64,000 nucleotides of DNA from Gigaspora margarita (GCA_009809945.1 WTPW01000347.1:160660-224659); one strand, 5' to 3'; positions 1 to 11,240 are shown, counted from the first letter of the stretch. Made by a program: numbers and translations. Notes: generated by a model not told the origin, from the sequence alone.

Positions 1-330
1 AAGCAAAAGAAAAAAACAAAATGAACAAAAAAAAACAAAACAAAACAAACGAAAAAAAAACAATGTAAAAACTAAAGATCTATAAACAGATCAATCTGAT
101 CTTGTAATACAGAGTTTGTAGATTAAATTCGAACATTATTGAAAAATTTTGAACAATGCGCTCTTGGTACCAGCATGATCCAGGTTGCAGATCTACTGAT
201 CCAGCTTGGTTTCACATGTCTAACATAGTTTCNAAANATATTTCNAANTANTTNNAATACTAAAATATTTNGAAATATNTTGCAAAATATTTNNAAATTA
301 ATTGCATTAGCAAAATCTTTCGAAAGATAT
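1..330 (+). repeat. Dispersed repeat A, copy 1, reaching the window edge
   Basis: An A-rich leader (1-75) is followed by a unit containing AAGATCTATAAACAGATCAA, GAACAATGCGCTCTTGGTAC and CCAGCATGATCCAGGTTGCA. The same order of blocks occurs reversed at 7690-7965, so this is a dispersed repeat that includes its A-rich leader. Undetermined bases cluster at 231-294, where short TTTCGAAA-type motifs are repeated. It abuts, and probably truncates, the hAT relic that follows. Its class is unknown. Confidence 0.6.
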
Positions 331-359
331 TGCAGGTCTGCAAGATCTTTCAAAAGATT

Positions 360-1200
360 TTGGTACTATAATTTGCTAATAAAGCATAGGTTCAATAGAA
401 TTAATGATATCATTAGCAGTTTTATATGCACCTATTTCAATTATACCTAATATAAAATCATAAATGCAAAATTTATCTAAAATCTAGTAGCAGGTTACAC
501 TTAGATAAGAATCATGCACCTAAGAAATCCATAAATCAAATATAAGTAATACTATATTTGTTTGTATAACCATATGTTAAATAGCTTGGATTGTATAATT
601 TGTTCCATTTACAATTTCATTTTTAATTGTATTTACACATGGTGGTTTGTATTAAGGATCAAATAAATTTAAAAAGGCACAAAAATTTTTATTTTCTATT
701 AAAGATAAAGGAAGTATACAGGAAATAAGAAATTTGATAATGTTTTGTGTAAGTTTCTGTTGTTTTAATACCAAATAAACTTTTGATAAAGTGGTTTCTA
801 TGGCTTGTTAAGAGGATTTTTTAAGCTCTTCAACTGAGCTATGTTCAAGTAATGTTTTTGTAATATAATGAATATTGCGAAGGTGATTAACTATATTTGT
901 TGTTGAACTATGCCATACATATTGAGTTTGATAACCTTCGATTTTACATTTGGCTTAGTTATTGGCTTGTTATCAAATTTAATTTCATAGGCTGCTTATA
1001 AAATTCAAAAAGGTTTGAACCAACCCAGATTTATCAGAAAGCTTTACTCTTTTAGCATTATTATTGCTATTAGAAGTTTCATTGGTTAAAGGTGGTAGTA
1101 GTAATTGAGATCATTATTTTGATCTAAAGTGCTTGTCTATTGGCATACTACTAGAAGTTGAATAAGTAGAAAATTCGTGATCATAATCATTATCCATGTC
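360..1200 (-). pseudogene. hAT-family transposase relic (BED finger side and N-terminal half)
   Basis: Read on the minus strand, one frame stays alignable for about 270 codons from 1200 down to 360. It resembles BED-type hAT transposases. A segment like YETQYVWHSSTTNIVNHLR fits the end of a BED zinc finger. LIENKNFCAFLNLFDPQYKP fits the conserved N-terminal hAT block. LLIFDLWISQVHDSYLSV fits the block with the first catalytic Asp (the D in FDLW). These readings allow stop codons to stand for Gln or Trp: the frame is broken by about ten stops, almost all CAA/CAG to TAA/TAG or TGG to TAG, plus at least one frame slip. The C-terminal half with the dimerisation domain is missing, cut off near 350 by repeat A. 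Not functional. Confidence 0.72.
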
Positions 1201-1402
1201 AAGGTAAAGAGTTAAAAAAAATTCTAATTAAAGAACAAAAGTAAGAAAATTTTTTTACTTTATATTAAAACATTCACAATACAAGATGCTAAAACTTTTT
1301 CAGAGCATCAAAAAAAATTTAACCACATATTAAAAGGTGATAATATTAATATATATTAATATCAAAGTCTTGACAATAGTAATAGATAGTCATACATGTA
1401 TG

Positions 1403-1682
1403 TAGTGTTGTCATGGGACAGCTTTGGACAATAATTTGGACAATTTTGGACAATTTTGAACAATTAAATAAAGTAAAATTACTTAAAATTTTATTAAGAT
1501 AACCTATTTTAATTTTAACTGGAATGTGTCTAGCATCTAAAAATACATATAGTTGTATATTTTTTAGATAGATTTATTAATTATTAAAGCCTGGACAAGC
1601 TTTGGACAATCTTGGACGTTTGGACAATTTTGGACGTGGACAAGCCAAAAAAGGCTGTGGACAGCCAAAACGTACAACACTG
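1403..1682. mobile_element. hAT-type MITE, family M1, copy 1 (8-bp TSD)
   Basis: The ends are TAGTGTTGT and ACAACACTG. They are flanked by a perfect 8-bp direct repeat CATGTATG at 1395-1402 and 1683-1690, the length typical of hAT. The interior carries repeated TTTGGACAAT words near both ends and an AT-rich centre with no coding capacity. A second copy lies at 12062-12245. A hAT transposase of this type could have moved it in trans. Confidence 0.8.
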
Positions 1683-1914
1683 CATGTATGTATATGCATA
1701 TACAATATATGTATATTATATTATACTATTACTGCTATTATCTAGCACATATTTGAACTTTTTTTGGCTGTTTTGATAAAGTCAATTTATACCAAAAATT
1801 CTCACATTATACATAATCTAATCATATGTTTATTCATATTTAAGATAAGTATAATTCTATGCTTGCATATTATTACTATTATTATTTAATTTATTCAATT
1901 AAGAACATTCACAA

Positions 1915-2073
1915 GCGGACTACTTAAATTAGATAACCAAAAGTTGTACATGTGGCTAGTTGTACTCTCATCTATGTAACAAATGTCTGGGTGCTCCTGG
2001 AGGCACCTATGGTCTGATTTACTTGAATAAAAGCCTTTTCTCAGAGCGGAAACTTTGATAAAAAAAAAAAAAA
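1915..2073 (+). mobile_element. Retroposon family R2, copy 1 (5'-truncated, poly-A tail)
   Basis: The segment runs from GCGGACTACTTAAATTAGAT to a 14-base A tract and is bounded by a perfect 13-bp duplication AGAACATTCACAA at 1902-1914 and 2074-2086. The tail and duplication show target-primed retroposition. The core GGCTAGTTGTACTCTCATCT is shared with copies at 21263-21545 and 54290-54420. The copy at 21 kb is longer at its 5' end, so this one is 5'-truncated. Confidence 0.82.
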
Positions 2074-2165
2074 AGAACATTCACAAACACTACCTCAATG
2101 AATTTAATAAAAAATCTGATTAGCTAGTTTGATAAAGCAGATCAATTATTTGAATTTATTCACTT

Positions 2166-2286
2166 AAGGGCATTCACAAGCACCTACCCAATAAATTTAA
2201 TAAAATATTTGATTAACTAGTTCAATTAAACAGATTAATCAGATTTATTATTGAGTCCATTGAGATAGGTGCTTGAGAACACCCTG
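2166..2286. repeat. Short inverted-repeat element
   Basis: AGGGCATTCACAAGCACCTA at the left pairs with the reverse complement of TAGGTGCTTGAGAACACCCT at the right. No clear target duplication is visible. Similar sequence precedes it (2074-2160) and formed the target of the R2 insertion, so a tandem pair of related elements is possible. Confidence 0.45.
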
Positions 2287-2289
2287 ATA

Positions 2290-3890
2290 TATATATTTTT
2301 GATTTTTTTTTGATATTATATAGCTCTACGAGATATCAATTCAACAATAGTGAAACTATTCTTAAAATCTTAAGAGCAGGTAATTAACCAAATTGTAAAC
2401 AATTTGAATAATAAAAAGAAATCAAGAATTCAGAATTGCTTATTTATAATATATATAATATCAAAAAAAAACAGATATATTGTTACCTAAATATTAGAGA
2501 AAAGCTACTGCAGCATGTCAAATTTAGGTTTATAGTACAGTATAATTCTCAGACTAACTCTGCCAAAATTGATAATAATCAAAACCTGATTGAAAATTGT
2601 TGCTAAGAACTTTTTTTTTTTTTTAAGTTTTTTTTCTTTTTTTTCTAAGCTAATTTTTTTTAATTTGTTGTTTTTTTTTTTGAATACGCTTTTTTTGAAT
2701 TTTTACTTTTTTTTTTCTTTTTAACAATAATTTTTTTAATTTTTTGTATGAATACAATCTATTTTTTATTGATGAATGACAAAACTATTCATCAGGTAAT
2801 TTTTAATTAATGAAACCCCTGACGATTGATGAAACAAAAGTTGTTTTAATAATAACAATAATGATAAAAGCTAAAAAAAAATTGATGTTAGATGATAATG
2901 TATAATTAATAATAAAAATAGAGAATTAGTATAGGTTGCATAACAATATATACATATTAAGCTATCCATTATATTATTATTATTATTTATCGTGATTTTA
3001 CTTATTATGAATAACAAATCAAAAAAGAAAATTAAATTTTGTAAATAAACAAAGCACATAAAATAGAAGTTTAGAGTAAAAGTGTTAGTGTTGGAGACTA
3101 CAATGATAAATTAGTACTTATTATATATAAAATTTCATTCCTGTTATTTTTATTAATGCACCAAAGTTGATTTAAACATTGGTTTTCAAGTATTTTTGCA
3201 TCTTTTTCTTCTTTTGCACATGTTTAGAATTTATATCGAGCTGACTAAAATAAACATATGCACAAATTTTTACTATTCTGGATCAACCTAATATATATTT
3301 GAACATGCAAAAGAAGAAAAAAGAAAAAAGCAAATAAAACCTTATAATGAAATATTATTTTTTGAAACAATTAAGGTTTAGTATATCTAAAGATCATTAT
3401 ATAGAAGCTTGTTGTTTAATTACTAGCTGAATCAGTTGCTAATATTTTATCAATTGCTAGAGTTTGACAAAGGTTTTGTCAATTTGTCATAGGTTTTGTC
3501 AATAACTAGGGGTTTTGTTAATCAAGATTTCATTATGATAAAATTATTACAATATCATTTATCATTGCAAAAATAATTTCATCATTTTGGATACATAAAG
3601 TGTTTTTTAAAACTTATTGTAACTGAAAAAATTTTCAATATAATAAATTATACTGAAGTTCCTAATACTTTTAAGATTGAATACAATCAAGTTCTTATAA
3701 ATGTACAAATTATATTTCTGCAAAAAAATATTTAAAAAATTGGAACCTAATATTGTTTAGACAAAATAGGGGCTTGTATATTTATTATAAAAACTGTTTA
3801 ATAAATAGAGCTGAACAAGCTGATAATATTCCTAACAAGAAAAGAATTAATATATAAATTTAAAAACTAAATGGTTTATAATTAAGCATT
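2290..3890. other. AT-rich spacer without a recognisable gene
   Basis: The stretch holds T-rich blocks (2610-2760), an ATT/AAT microsatellite stretch near 2965-2995 and scattered short duplications such as AGGTTTTGTCAATT near 3480-3525. I see no open frame with family resemblance on either strand. Confidence 0.6.
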
Positions 3891-3899
3891 TTCTGGTTT

Positions 3900-4105
3900 A
3901 TAACTAATCAATTAATCAACTACTTGATTAGTTAGTTAATTGATTGATTGATTGATCAATTAATCGATTAATCGATTAATCAAGTTAATCAATTAATCAA
4001 TTGATCAATTAATCGATTAATCAGATTAATCAATTAATCACATATTTGAAAAGTCAATCAATTAATCATCGATTAATCAATTAATCAGATTAATTGATTT
4101 TTGAT
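3900..4105. repeat. Simple repeat (ATTAATCG/ATTGATTA)n
   Basis: A 200-base tract is built from ATTAATCG, TTGATCAA and TTAATCAA words. It is self-complementary throughout and could fold into many small hairpins. A similar tract lies at 52130-52500. Confidence 0.8.
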
Positions 4106-4109
4106 TTGT

Positions 4110-5170
4110 AATACTATTTTTGGTGAATAACTCTCATAGAACTTTTGGTTTGTTTAGTAAATTCTCATAAAAACTTTTAGTATTTTTTGGTAAACTGTTC
4201 TTGTAGACTTTCAACATTTTTTAATAAATTCTTCTTATAAACTTGTAGCATATTTTGATAAATTTTCTTGGGGCTTTTAGTGAACTCTTCTTGTGACTTT
4301 TTGTATTTTTTGGTGAACTTTTCTTGAAGTTTTTAGCATTTTTTAGTAATTTCTTTTTGTGAACTTTAAGCATTTTTGGTAAACTTTTCTTAGAACTTTT
4401 GACATTTGTTTGGTAAATTCTTGTAGACTTTTGGTATTTTTTGGTAAACTCTTTTTGTGAACTTTTAGCATTTTTAGTAAACTTTTTTTGTGAACTTTCA
4501 GCATTTTGGTGAACTTTTTTTGTGACTTTTGCTATATTTAGTGATTTTTCTTGGTACTTTCAGTATTTTTTAGTAAACTTTCCTTGGAACTTTTGATGTT
4601 TGTTTGATAAATTCTTTTTGTAAACTTCTGGTGTTTTTTGGTAAACTCTTCTTGTGAACTTTTGGTGTTTATACAGTGAATTCTCTTGGAACTTTTAGCA
4701 TTTGTTTGGTGAACTATTCTTGTAAACTTTTAGCATTTTTTGGTAAAATAATTTTCTTGGGGTTTTCAGTATCTTTTGGTAAGGGCCATGTTATTAATCA
4801 TCTGATTATTTTTTATTAGAGGCCTACACCCCTCCCTCCCTTTTATATAGATTTGGTCAGGTTCCTATATATAATTTCAACATTTTTTACCCCTTCTCCC
4901 CCCCTAAAAAATCATCTGATTTTTGTCACTCCCCTAAACTCTTGTAAACTTTTAGCATTTTTTGATGAACTCTTTTTGTGGACTTTTGGCATTTTTTGGT
5001 AAACCTTTGTAGACTTCTAGCATTTTTTGGTGAATTCTCCTGGAACTTTTAGTATTTGTTAAATAAATCTTTTTATAAAATTTTGTTATTTTTTAGAGAA
5101 TTCTCTTTGATGAATTATCTTGAACTTTTGGTATTTTTTGGTAAATTTTGTAAAATTTCTTTATTTTGTA
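4110..5170. repeat. Minisatellite, about 36-45-bp unit, roughly 24 units
   Basis: Degenerate head-to-tail units carry GGTAAACTCTTCTTGTGAAC followed by TTTTAGCATTTTT. Unit length varies through loss of short blocks. The array is interrupted at 4785-4935 by dispersed repeat B and then continues, so it is older than that insertion. No coding meaning is apparent. Confidence 0.85.
4785..4935. repeat. Dispersed repeat B, copy 1, inside the minisatellite
   Basis: The block GCCATGT(T/C)ATT.ATCATCTGATTATTTT..AGAG is followed by a C-rich pyrimidine patch (CCCCTCCCTCCC), then GATTTGGTCAG, then AAAAATCA(T/C)CTGATTTTTG. It recurs at 11800-11950 and, in part, at 17055-17160. Twice it sits inside a tandem array. 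Its class is unknown. Confidence 0.65.
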
Positions 5171-5594
5171 AATTTTTTTTTTAATTCAATATATATAATA
5201 TATATTTAAAAATTTTATATATTTTTTTATACTTAAAAATAACAAGTAGGTTTTGGTTTTAGGTATTTTTTAACCTTAATATGTCACAAGAACCAATTAA
5301 TTTTATTTGTATAGCCTTATATATAATAAGTTTATTAATATATTCTTCATTTTTTTGTAGGGTTTAGATTTTTTTATCATGTTTAAAAGTGGGGTATTTT
5401 TTTACATTTTTGCATATCTTGGATTTTTTTGTCAGATTTAAAATTGGGTATTTTATTTTTATGCCGTATTGTTTTATCACAGATTCAGAATTTATTATTT
5501 ATTTTTTTTTAATTGTATTTTTTTGATCATGGTTATTTTGACCAAAAAATCACCAAAAAAGTGACTCTAGTAAGGTTTCTCTATCTTATATATA

Positions 5595-6874
5595 CAGTGG
5601 GGTACATATTATTATGGACACTTTTGGGAAGCTATTTCTCAAAATTGGGTAAGTAAATATAGCATAAAATTTATATTACGTAACCACCTGATTCTATAGT
5701 ACAACACACTAAAATTTTATACAGTATTATTAGATTGCACTAGAGTTATGCAAAAGATAGTACAAAGTACCATTTTTGGGTTTGTATAAAAATTGATTTC
5801 AGAATTTTTTAAATTTTTTTTTTTAAAAAAAATTACAAAAAATTGATTTTTTGCTAAAGTTGGTTCAAATTTTGCTCAAATATAGTGTGATACCCAGATC
5901 ATGTTATGCAGTATAAAAATATATATATCTGTATAACCAATCAGTATAAAAATAAACAAATATGCATCTTAATTTTTTTTCACAAAAAATAGGCATAAAG
6001 AAAGATTTAACAAAAAGTCAGCAAGGAGCTATAATTTATAGACACCAAAGAGTTGATTTACATCATACAATTGCAGCTGCAGCTAGTTGTAATAAAATTT
6101 CTGTGGGAAATGTTATAAAGCAGTACAGTAAGTTAGATACAGAAATTCAAAAAAAAAACTGGTTGATCGAAAACTCTAACACTTTTGGATCTTAAAAACT
6201 TTAAAGGCTTAGTTACAGATGGCTACCACTGTTTTAGTCTTACACAAATAACCAATCTATACAATTGTCAAAGCAAAAAACAATTTCTGAGAGTACCATG
6301 TGCCATGCTTTGCACAGTTTGGGCTTGTCATCTTGTATCGATCCCAAAGCCTCTTATCATGGCTAAAAATATAGAAAAAGGTATAAATAGGCACTTAAAC
6401 ATTGGGAGTAGTGTGTTGTTGTTGGACGAGACCTATATACATCCTTTTCTGGGTTCTCCTGGCTCAAACTAAATAAAAAATAGGCATTAGTAATCTCATA
6501 GAGCTGGATGCTCTTGTTAAAAATTTGTGGTATAAAACAATACTAGAACTTTGTCACAGACAGTCATTAGCATCCCCAATCAGGTTGATACTTGTATAGA
6601 AACTGGGGCAGACTCATCAAATATTATAATATAATTTGTTTTTTTTTATATAAAAATATAAAAAAAAATAGAAAATACAAAATTTTGGCTTTTGTACAAA
6701 TAAAAAAATCAAATTTTTAGAATTTTTGCATCATTTCTGTGAAATTGTGTAAAATTTTAGTATGTTATACCATCAAATTGGACAGTCATATAATATAAAT
6801 TTTGTGCTATATTTACTTACTCGATTTTGAGTAATAGCTTCCCAAAGTGTCTATAATAATATAGTACTCTAATG
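5595..6874 (+). mobile_element. Tc1/mariner-type DNA transposon, internally deleted
   Basis: Inverted terminal repeats of roughly 130 bases are visible. The left begins CAGTGGGGTACATATTATTA; the right arm, read in reverse, begins CATTAGAGTACTATATTATT. Both continue through GGAAGCTATT and GTAAGTAAATATAGCA. TA dinucleotides flank both ends (5593-5594 and 6875-6876). At about 1.28 kb it is shorter than an intact element because part of the transposase is missing. Confidence 0.88.
5962..6640 (+). pseudogene. Tc1-like transposase, broken
   Basis: Two open stretches lie in different frames. The first (5962-6195, 77 codons) begins MHLNFFSQKIGIKKDLTKSQ and contains a helix-turn-helix-like region, as in paired-type Tc1 DNA-binding domains. 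The second (6185-6472, 95 codons) carries VLLLDETYI, which fits the first catalytic Asp (residue 81). Beyond it the block with the second Asp and the last acidic residue is absent. The tail resumes around 6488-6640 with SIPNQVDTCIETG-like sequence after another frame slip. The catalytic triad is incomplete, so the protein is inactive. The assignment rests on the inverted repeats plus these motifs. Confidence 0.75.
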
Positions 6875-6879
6875 TATAT

Positions 6880-7660
6880 ATATGTTTTTTAATTTTATTA
6901 TCATGCTTTTCTTTTTTTTGTGGGTCTTGGATTCTTTCATCAAGTTCAGAAATAGGTGTTTTTGTGAATCTTGTATTCTTTTATCAGGTTTAGAAGTAGT
7001 ATTTTTTATCTTGTTGTTCTATTGCAGGTTTAGGATTTTTTAATTTTTATTTTGATGTTTTATATTTTTAATACTTATTTTCTAGTTGTTGAATCATTGC
7101 TAGCACTGTTGTTGAGTTATTATTGGTAGGTTGAGTATGTAGTCTTATTTGGTCCTATGGGTCAAGGGGTGGTCACAGAATTAATTGTTAATTGTCAAGA
7201 GGTAATTACAAAATTGTAATAGTCAAGAGATAATTACTAGATCGATTGTTAATAGCTTCAATCTCATAGTAGTTATTGTTCAATATAGACAGTAATCAAT
7301 ATTATTATGGGTTGGGCATGTATTTGGGTTGTGCAAATTGTTATTGAATTTACTTTTCAATTTTATTTTATTTTATTTTGTTTTTTATTTTTTTTTAATT
7401 TTTTTTTAATTTTTTTTTATTAAATAAAAAATATAAGGTGGATATATATCACAAAATATTTTAAGTAGCTATATATCGATATATAATGCATAATTATTTT
7501 ATATCGATTAAAATTAANNGTTATACATTGATTAACTTGTTATAAATCGATATATATCTTTAATGATAAATATCGTAATTAAAATATAAATCGTTATATA
7601 TTTGCTAATCGATAGTTATCATATTCATTATGGCATGAAGCACCATCTATCATATTTTGT
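6880..7660. other. T-rich spacer with short duplications
   Basis: The stretch contains degenerate continuation units resembling the 4110-5170 minisatellite (6900-7060). It also holds GGTAATTAC-type duplications (7180-7290), T runs (7365-7425) and an AT patch rich in ATCGATATA words (7450-7620), with two undetermined bases at 7517-7518. No gene is seen. Confidence 0.55.
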
Positions 7661-7689
7661 TTTTATTTTTTAAATTACAGTAGTAGTTT

Positions 7690-7965
7690 CGAAATGGTTC
7701 AAAACATTTCAAAAATATTTTAGAACTGTGAAACTAAGCGATCTGTAACCTGCATCATACCAAGTGCACATTGGACTATATTTGCGCAATGTTTTGAAAT
7801 TTTGTATGATGGATTGATAAAATTTTATAATACACGATCAGATTAGATCTTTTGTTTATAAATTAGATCTTCTATATTGTTTTTTTTTCGGGTTGTTTTG
7901 TTTTTTTTTATTTTTATTTTGTTTTTTTGTTTCATTTTGTTTTTTTTTATTTTTTAATTTTTTTT
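7690..7965 (-). repeat. Dispersed repeat A, copy 2
   Basis: Read in reverse this matches 1-330 block by block, including the A-rich leader, AAGATCTAATCTGATC and AACATTGCGC. Having the T-rich strand fixed at one end in both copies suggests the A-rich tract belongs to the repeat. That would suit a retroposed element, although no target duplication was found. Confidence 0.6.
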
Positions 7966-7969
7966 CATT

Positions 7970-8640
7970 TTATTTGGCACTTTACAAAAAAACCAGCCCT
8001 TTGCAAGAAAACCAACAACTTTTCGGCACTATGCAAGTACACCAATATGACTTCACAAGCCAACTCAAACTTCTGATACTTTGCAAAAACTCTTCTAAAT
8101 CTTCAAGAATGCTTCTTTAGAGAAATAATTTAGTTAGGCGCAAGTTTTTGCAAGTTTTTGCTTATTTATTTTCTCATTTGATACTTATTGTTTTTGTTTA
8201 TTTGTTTTTTTTTAAAAATTTTTTTTATTAATTTATTTTATTCTAGTACTTTGTAAGAACACGCTTCTTTAGAAAAATAATTTAGTTAGGCTCAAGTATT
8301 CACAAGTATTCGCAAATTAACCTAGCACTTTACAAAACACAACTAGGTTTTGACAATTTCTAAATTTGAACTCTTATTTCAAAAAATAGAGATTTGGGTC
8401 TTCGTTTATTTTTTTTATTAAATTTGCTTGCATATTTTGTTTTTTAGTTATTTTTTGTTTTTTACTTATTTTTTTACTTTTATTTTATTTTATTTATTCC
8501 TGACTTTCTTTAGAACTTTGCAAGAAACAACCTGACTTTTCAGCACTTTACAAGAACACTAACTCTAACTTCTCCACCACTTTGCAAGAACCTACTAGAT
8601 TCTCCAACAATTTCAAAAACTCCTATGTTTCTAAGAAATA
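7970..8640. repeat. Degenerate minisatellite with CACTTTGCAAGAAC unit
   Basis: Words such as CACTTTGCAAGAAC, CACTATGCAAGTAC and CACTTTACAAGAAC recur every 40-60 bases, joined by ACCAAC or ACTTCT blocks. T-rich sequence interrupts them at 8160-8260 and 8400-8510. The open frames across it look like by-products of the repeat. Confidence 0.6.
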
Positions 8641-9130
8641 GTTTTTTTTTTTGCTTCTCTACTATTTTAGGAAGTAGCAAATATGAGCAAAGAGAAATAA
8701 TAGCTAACTGAGGGTAAGAAAAATAAGTGGGTCTGGTATTATGCGATAAAGTGCAAAAGTAGTTTAAATTATTACTATTTTTCATTTTTGTTTTTTTTTG
8801 TTATTTTTTTACTTCTTTACACTTTTTAGAATGTAGCAAATATAAGCAAATATAAGCAAATATAAGTCTGTAAAGCTAGTATTATATGACAAAGAGCGAA
8901 AGTAGTTTACAATATTACTATTTTTTCGTTTTTGTTTTTTTGTTATTTTTTTACTTTTCTACTATTTTTAAAAAGTAGTGAATATAAGCGAATATAATAG
9001 TTAAAACAAAGAAAAGAAATAATAGCTAACTGCAGGATGAGGAAAATAAGTATATAGAGCTAGTATTATGTGACGAAATGTGAAAATAGTTTAAAATATT
9101 TCTATTTTTGTTTTTATTTTTTTTCAGTTT
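8640..9130. repeat. Tandem repeat, three units of about 150-190 bp
   Basis: Each unit has AGTAGCAAATATAAGC, then AAATAATAGCTAACTG (missing from one unit), then GGTATTATGCGATAAAGTG, then TTTTTGTTATTTTTTTACTT. The 81-codon minus-strand frame at 8540-8785 overlaps it and shows no family resemblance. Confidence 0.7.
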
Positions 9131-9139
9131 CAGTTTTAT

Positions 9140-9470
9140 TTTTTTTTGTTGTAAAGAATATATAATAATATATAATAAATAAAATATATTTAATTTAAAA
9201 TATAATGTATAATAATAATAATAATAAATAAAAAAAATATAAAATTTTATATTAAAATGTGAAACCTTGCGAAAATATACAAAAACTGTAAACCTTTAAA
9301 AATAAGTATAAAGTATAATAGTATTAATTGAATTATTATTCATGACTTTAATCTGATTATTATCAATTATTACTGATTATTATCGATTACTAGCTTAATC
9401 AATAATCCTCATCAGGGGAGATTTTAATCGATTACTAGCCAATAACCAATAAAAATTGATAGTAATCCCC
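9140..9470. other. AT-rich spacer with TATAATAA microsatellite
   Basis: AATAAT/ATAATA runs at 9160-9240 are followed by repeated GATTATTATCGATTA words at 9340-9400. No gene or mobile element end is recognised. Confidence 0.5.
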
Positions 9471-9551
9471 GTACAAATTTTGGTGATAATTTAAAGCAAA
9501 TATGGATATTATGGCGATAAAAGTATTGAGTGTAAAGCAATATCTTGTGAA

Positions 9552-9645
9552 CTATTGATCAGAATCGTGTAATTTTGTCACCATTCATCTCATCTCATCG
9601 AAACGAATTAAATAGTACCAAAATCACATAATTCTGATCGATACT
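9552..9645. repeat. Hairpin module H, copy 1
   Basis: A near-palindrome has outer arms TTGATCAGAAT and ATTCTGATCGAT around TTTTG.(C/T)ACCATTC and its complement. It is one of about nine occurrences in the window, others being 10918-11005, 11112-11200, 19503-19590, 22109-22210, 22300-22405, 32925-33005 and 33095-33180. Confidence 0.7.
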
Positions 9646-10056
9646 TCTCAAGATATTATAATTTAACTAAAATAAGCTACGCAAAACAAATTTAAAATTA
9701 ACATAAAATAAAGAATAACTCTTGGTAGAACAGTCGTTTTCGATACTTTTACCACCAAAATGTCTGCCTAGAAGAGGCAATTCCAACAAGCCCAAACTCG
9801 CTAAAATCCAATCACGGGATCATGGGATCACTGGATCGTTAAGGTTTTATTATTGTTTTGATAAAATATATAAGTTTAACTAATTAAATTTTTATCAAAA
9901 ACAATACAAAAACCTTAGTGATTCCATGATCCCGTAATTGGATTTTAGCGAGCTTGGGCTTGTTGAAATGGCCTCTTCAAGGTGGACATTTTGGTAGTAA
10001 AATTATCGAAAACAGACTGTTCTACCAAGAGTTATTCATTATTTTATATTAATTTT

Positions 10057-10846
10057 TTTTTTAAATTTGTTCGGGCATGGCCTCCCGAACCCGCTGTTTG
10101 CGGCTTTTATTTACCTATATTTTTTATTAATCGCAGGGCCCCATGGGGCCCCTACATTATGTGTTATAGTCTTATTTCCTAATCTATTTGTATTGTCCTA
10201 CGAAGTCCAACCTGTCCCTCCCCTCCTCCGTCTGATTTCCCTGGCTGAGTCTGGCGGGCCCGTCACCCGGTGTGCCTCGCCCGTTTATCGGCATCCATAG
10301 ACAGCTTTAAGGAGTTAAGTGACTCTGCTGGCCGCATGTATAGGGTCCTTCCATATCTGCCCCAGGTACTTCCTTCTGAGTTTGGTTCAGAACCGTTTTT
10401 CTTCGAGGGACTTTCCTAATTGATCCAACCAGTTTGTAGCCAGTTAACCCACTTTTACCAGGGGATTTAACTGGAATAAGCCTTGTGTTCATTAAGTCCA
10501 GCTGTCCGTAGTCCGCTGACCCATCCTATTTCAACTGGAGGATTTAACCAGATTTACCATTTCCTTATAAGTCCAGCTGACCGTAACTAGCTAACCCATT
10601 CTATTTCAACTGGGGGATTTTAACCAGATTTACCTTTCCTATATTAGGAACCTAACCTGAAGAAATTTTTCTAAGTGGCTGTGCTGCCACACGTGGTCCT
10701 AGCATCCTAGTTCAAGTACATCCGTCTCGTGGCCAAACGTAGAAATTAAAGTTCTTTAGTCTTCAGTAGAACTTGAACCGGCGACCTTGCGTGAGGAACG
10801 GCTTAAGTCCTGGGAGCGCAACCACTATGCTATCGACCCGCAGGAC
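10057..10846 (-). mobile_element. tRNA-derived SINE S1, copy 1 (long variant)
   Basis: The element is on the minus strand. It has a tRNA-like head at 10769-10846 with box A (TAGCATAGTGG, 10822-10832) and box B (GGTTCAAGTTC, 10769-10779). The body is GC-rich and unlike its surroundings. The A tail appears as T runs at 10051-10062. A 16-bp duplication with one mismatch, ATTTTAT(A/G)TTAATTTT, lies at 10041-10056 and 10847-10862. The body is longer than in the other copies and includes a direct duplication of about 70 bp (10497-10568 and 10569-10645) with CTATTTCAACTGG in both. RNA polymerase III transcription from the head is inferred from the boxes. Confidence 0.85.
10769..10832 (-). promoter_or_regulatory. 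Internal Pol III promoter (A and B boxes) of SINE S1 copy 1
   Basis: Box A TAGCATAGTGG at 10822-10832 and box B GGTTCAAGTTC at 10769-10779 have tRNA-like spacing. The cloverleaf seems imperfect and this is not a functional tRNA: it continues into a long non-tRNA body. Confidence 0.75.
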
Positions 10847-11079
10847 ATTTTATGTTAATTTTAAAATTTGCTTTGTGCAGCTTATTTTGGTTAAATTATG
10901 ATATATCGAGAAATATTGGCCAAAATCATATGATTGTGGCACCATTCGATTTGTCTCAATGAGACGAATCAAATAGTATCAAAATCATTCAATTCTGATC
11001 AATAGATCTCAATAGATCATGAAAAATAGTATATGCGCCATAATTGGTACCTGCATTATAATTTATTATTTTACCTTGT

Positions 11080-11240
11080 AATTTTTAATTAACGATATCT
11101 TATGATCTAGTGATTAGAATTGAATGATTTTGGTACCATTCGATTTGCCTTAATGTGACGAATACAATGGTACCAAAATCATTTAATTCTGATCGATACA
11201 TCATGTATTATTAGCTAAAATACTTAACTGCGCCATATTC
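11080..11240. repeat. Hairpin module H copy with short flanks
   Basis: The palindrome is at 11112-11200. It carries TTTTGGTACCATTCGATTTG on the left and ACGAATACAATGGTACCAAA on the right, bounded by TGATTAGAATT and AATTCTGATCGAT. The GCGCCATA word near 11233 also ends the FB1 arms, so this may be the remnant of another FB1-like arm. Confidence 0.65.

Larger units (their letters stand above)
9497..11045. mobile_element. Large foldback element FB1, split by a SINE
   Basis: The left arm (9497-9870) and right arm (9880-10056 plus 10847-11045) are reverse complements over nearly their whole length. They share ATAACTCTTGGTAGAACAGT, AAAATCCAATCACGGGATCA and GCTTATTTTGGTTAAATTAT, and are separated by a loop of about 20 bases near 9870. 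Each arm contains its own smaller hairpin: 9552-9645 on the left, and 10918-11005 on the right. No coding capacity is seen. Related sequence lies at 11080-11240, 30578-31344 and 32860-33240. The right arm was later split by SINE S1 copy 1. Confidence 0.8.

Noticed and set aside
360..1200. TAA/TAG reassigned to glutamine (variant nuclear code)
   Set aside because: Many stops fall at expected Gln positions, but others fall at Trp, and the intact dehydrogenase gene uses CAA and CAG for Gln and TGA as its stop. Transition decay explains it better.
3900..4105. CRISPR array or origin of replication
   Set aside because: There is no spacer-repeat structure; it is a degenerate ATTAATCG simple repeat in a eukaryotic genome.
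8540..8785. 81-codon minus-strand gene
   Set aside because: It overlaps tandem repeats on both sides and has no family resemblance or conserved neighbours.
10067..10492. Three overlapping frames of 61-77 codons
   Set aside because: They fall within the GC-rich SINE S1 copy 1; the frame is open because stops are rare in GC-rich DNA.
10769..10846. A true tRNA gene
   Set aside because: A and B boxes are good but the arms do not close into a full cloverleaf, the sequence runs into a long SINE body, and TSDs flank the whole unit.
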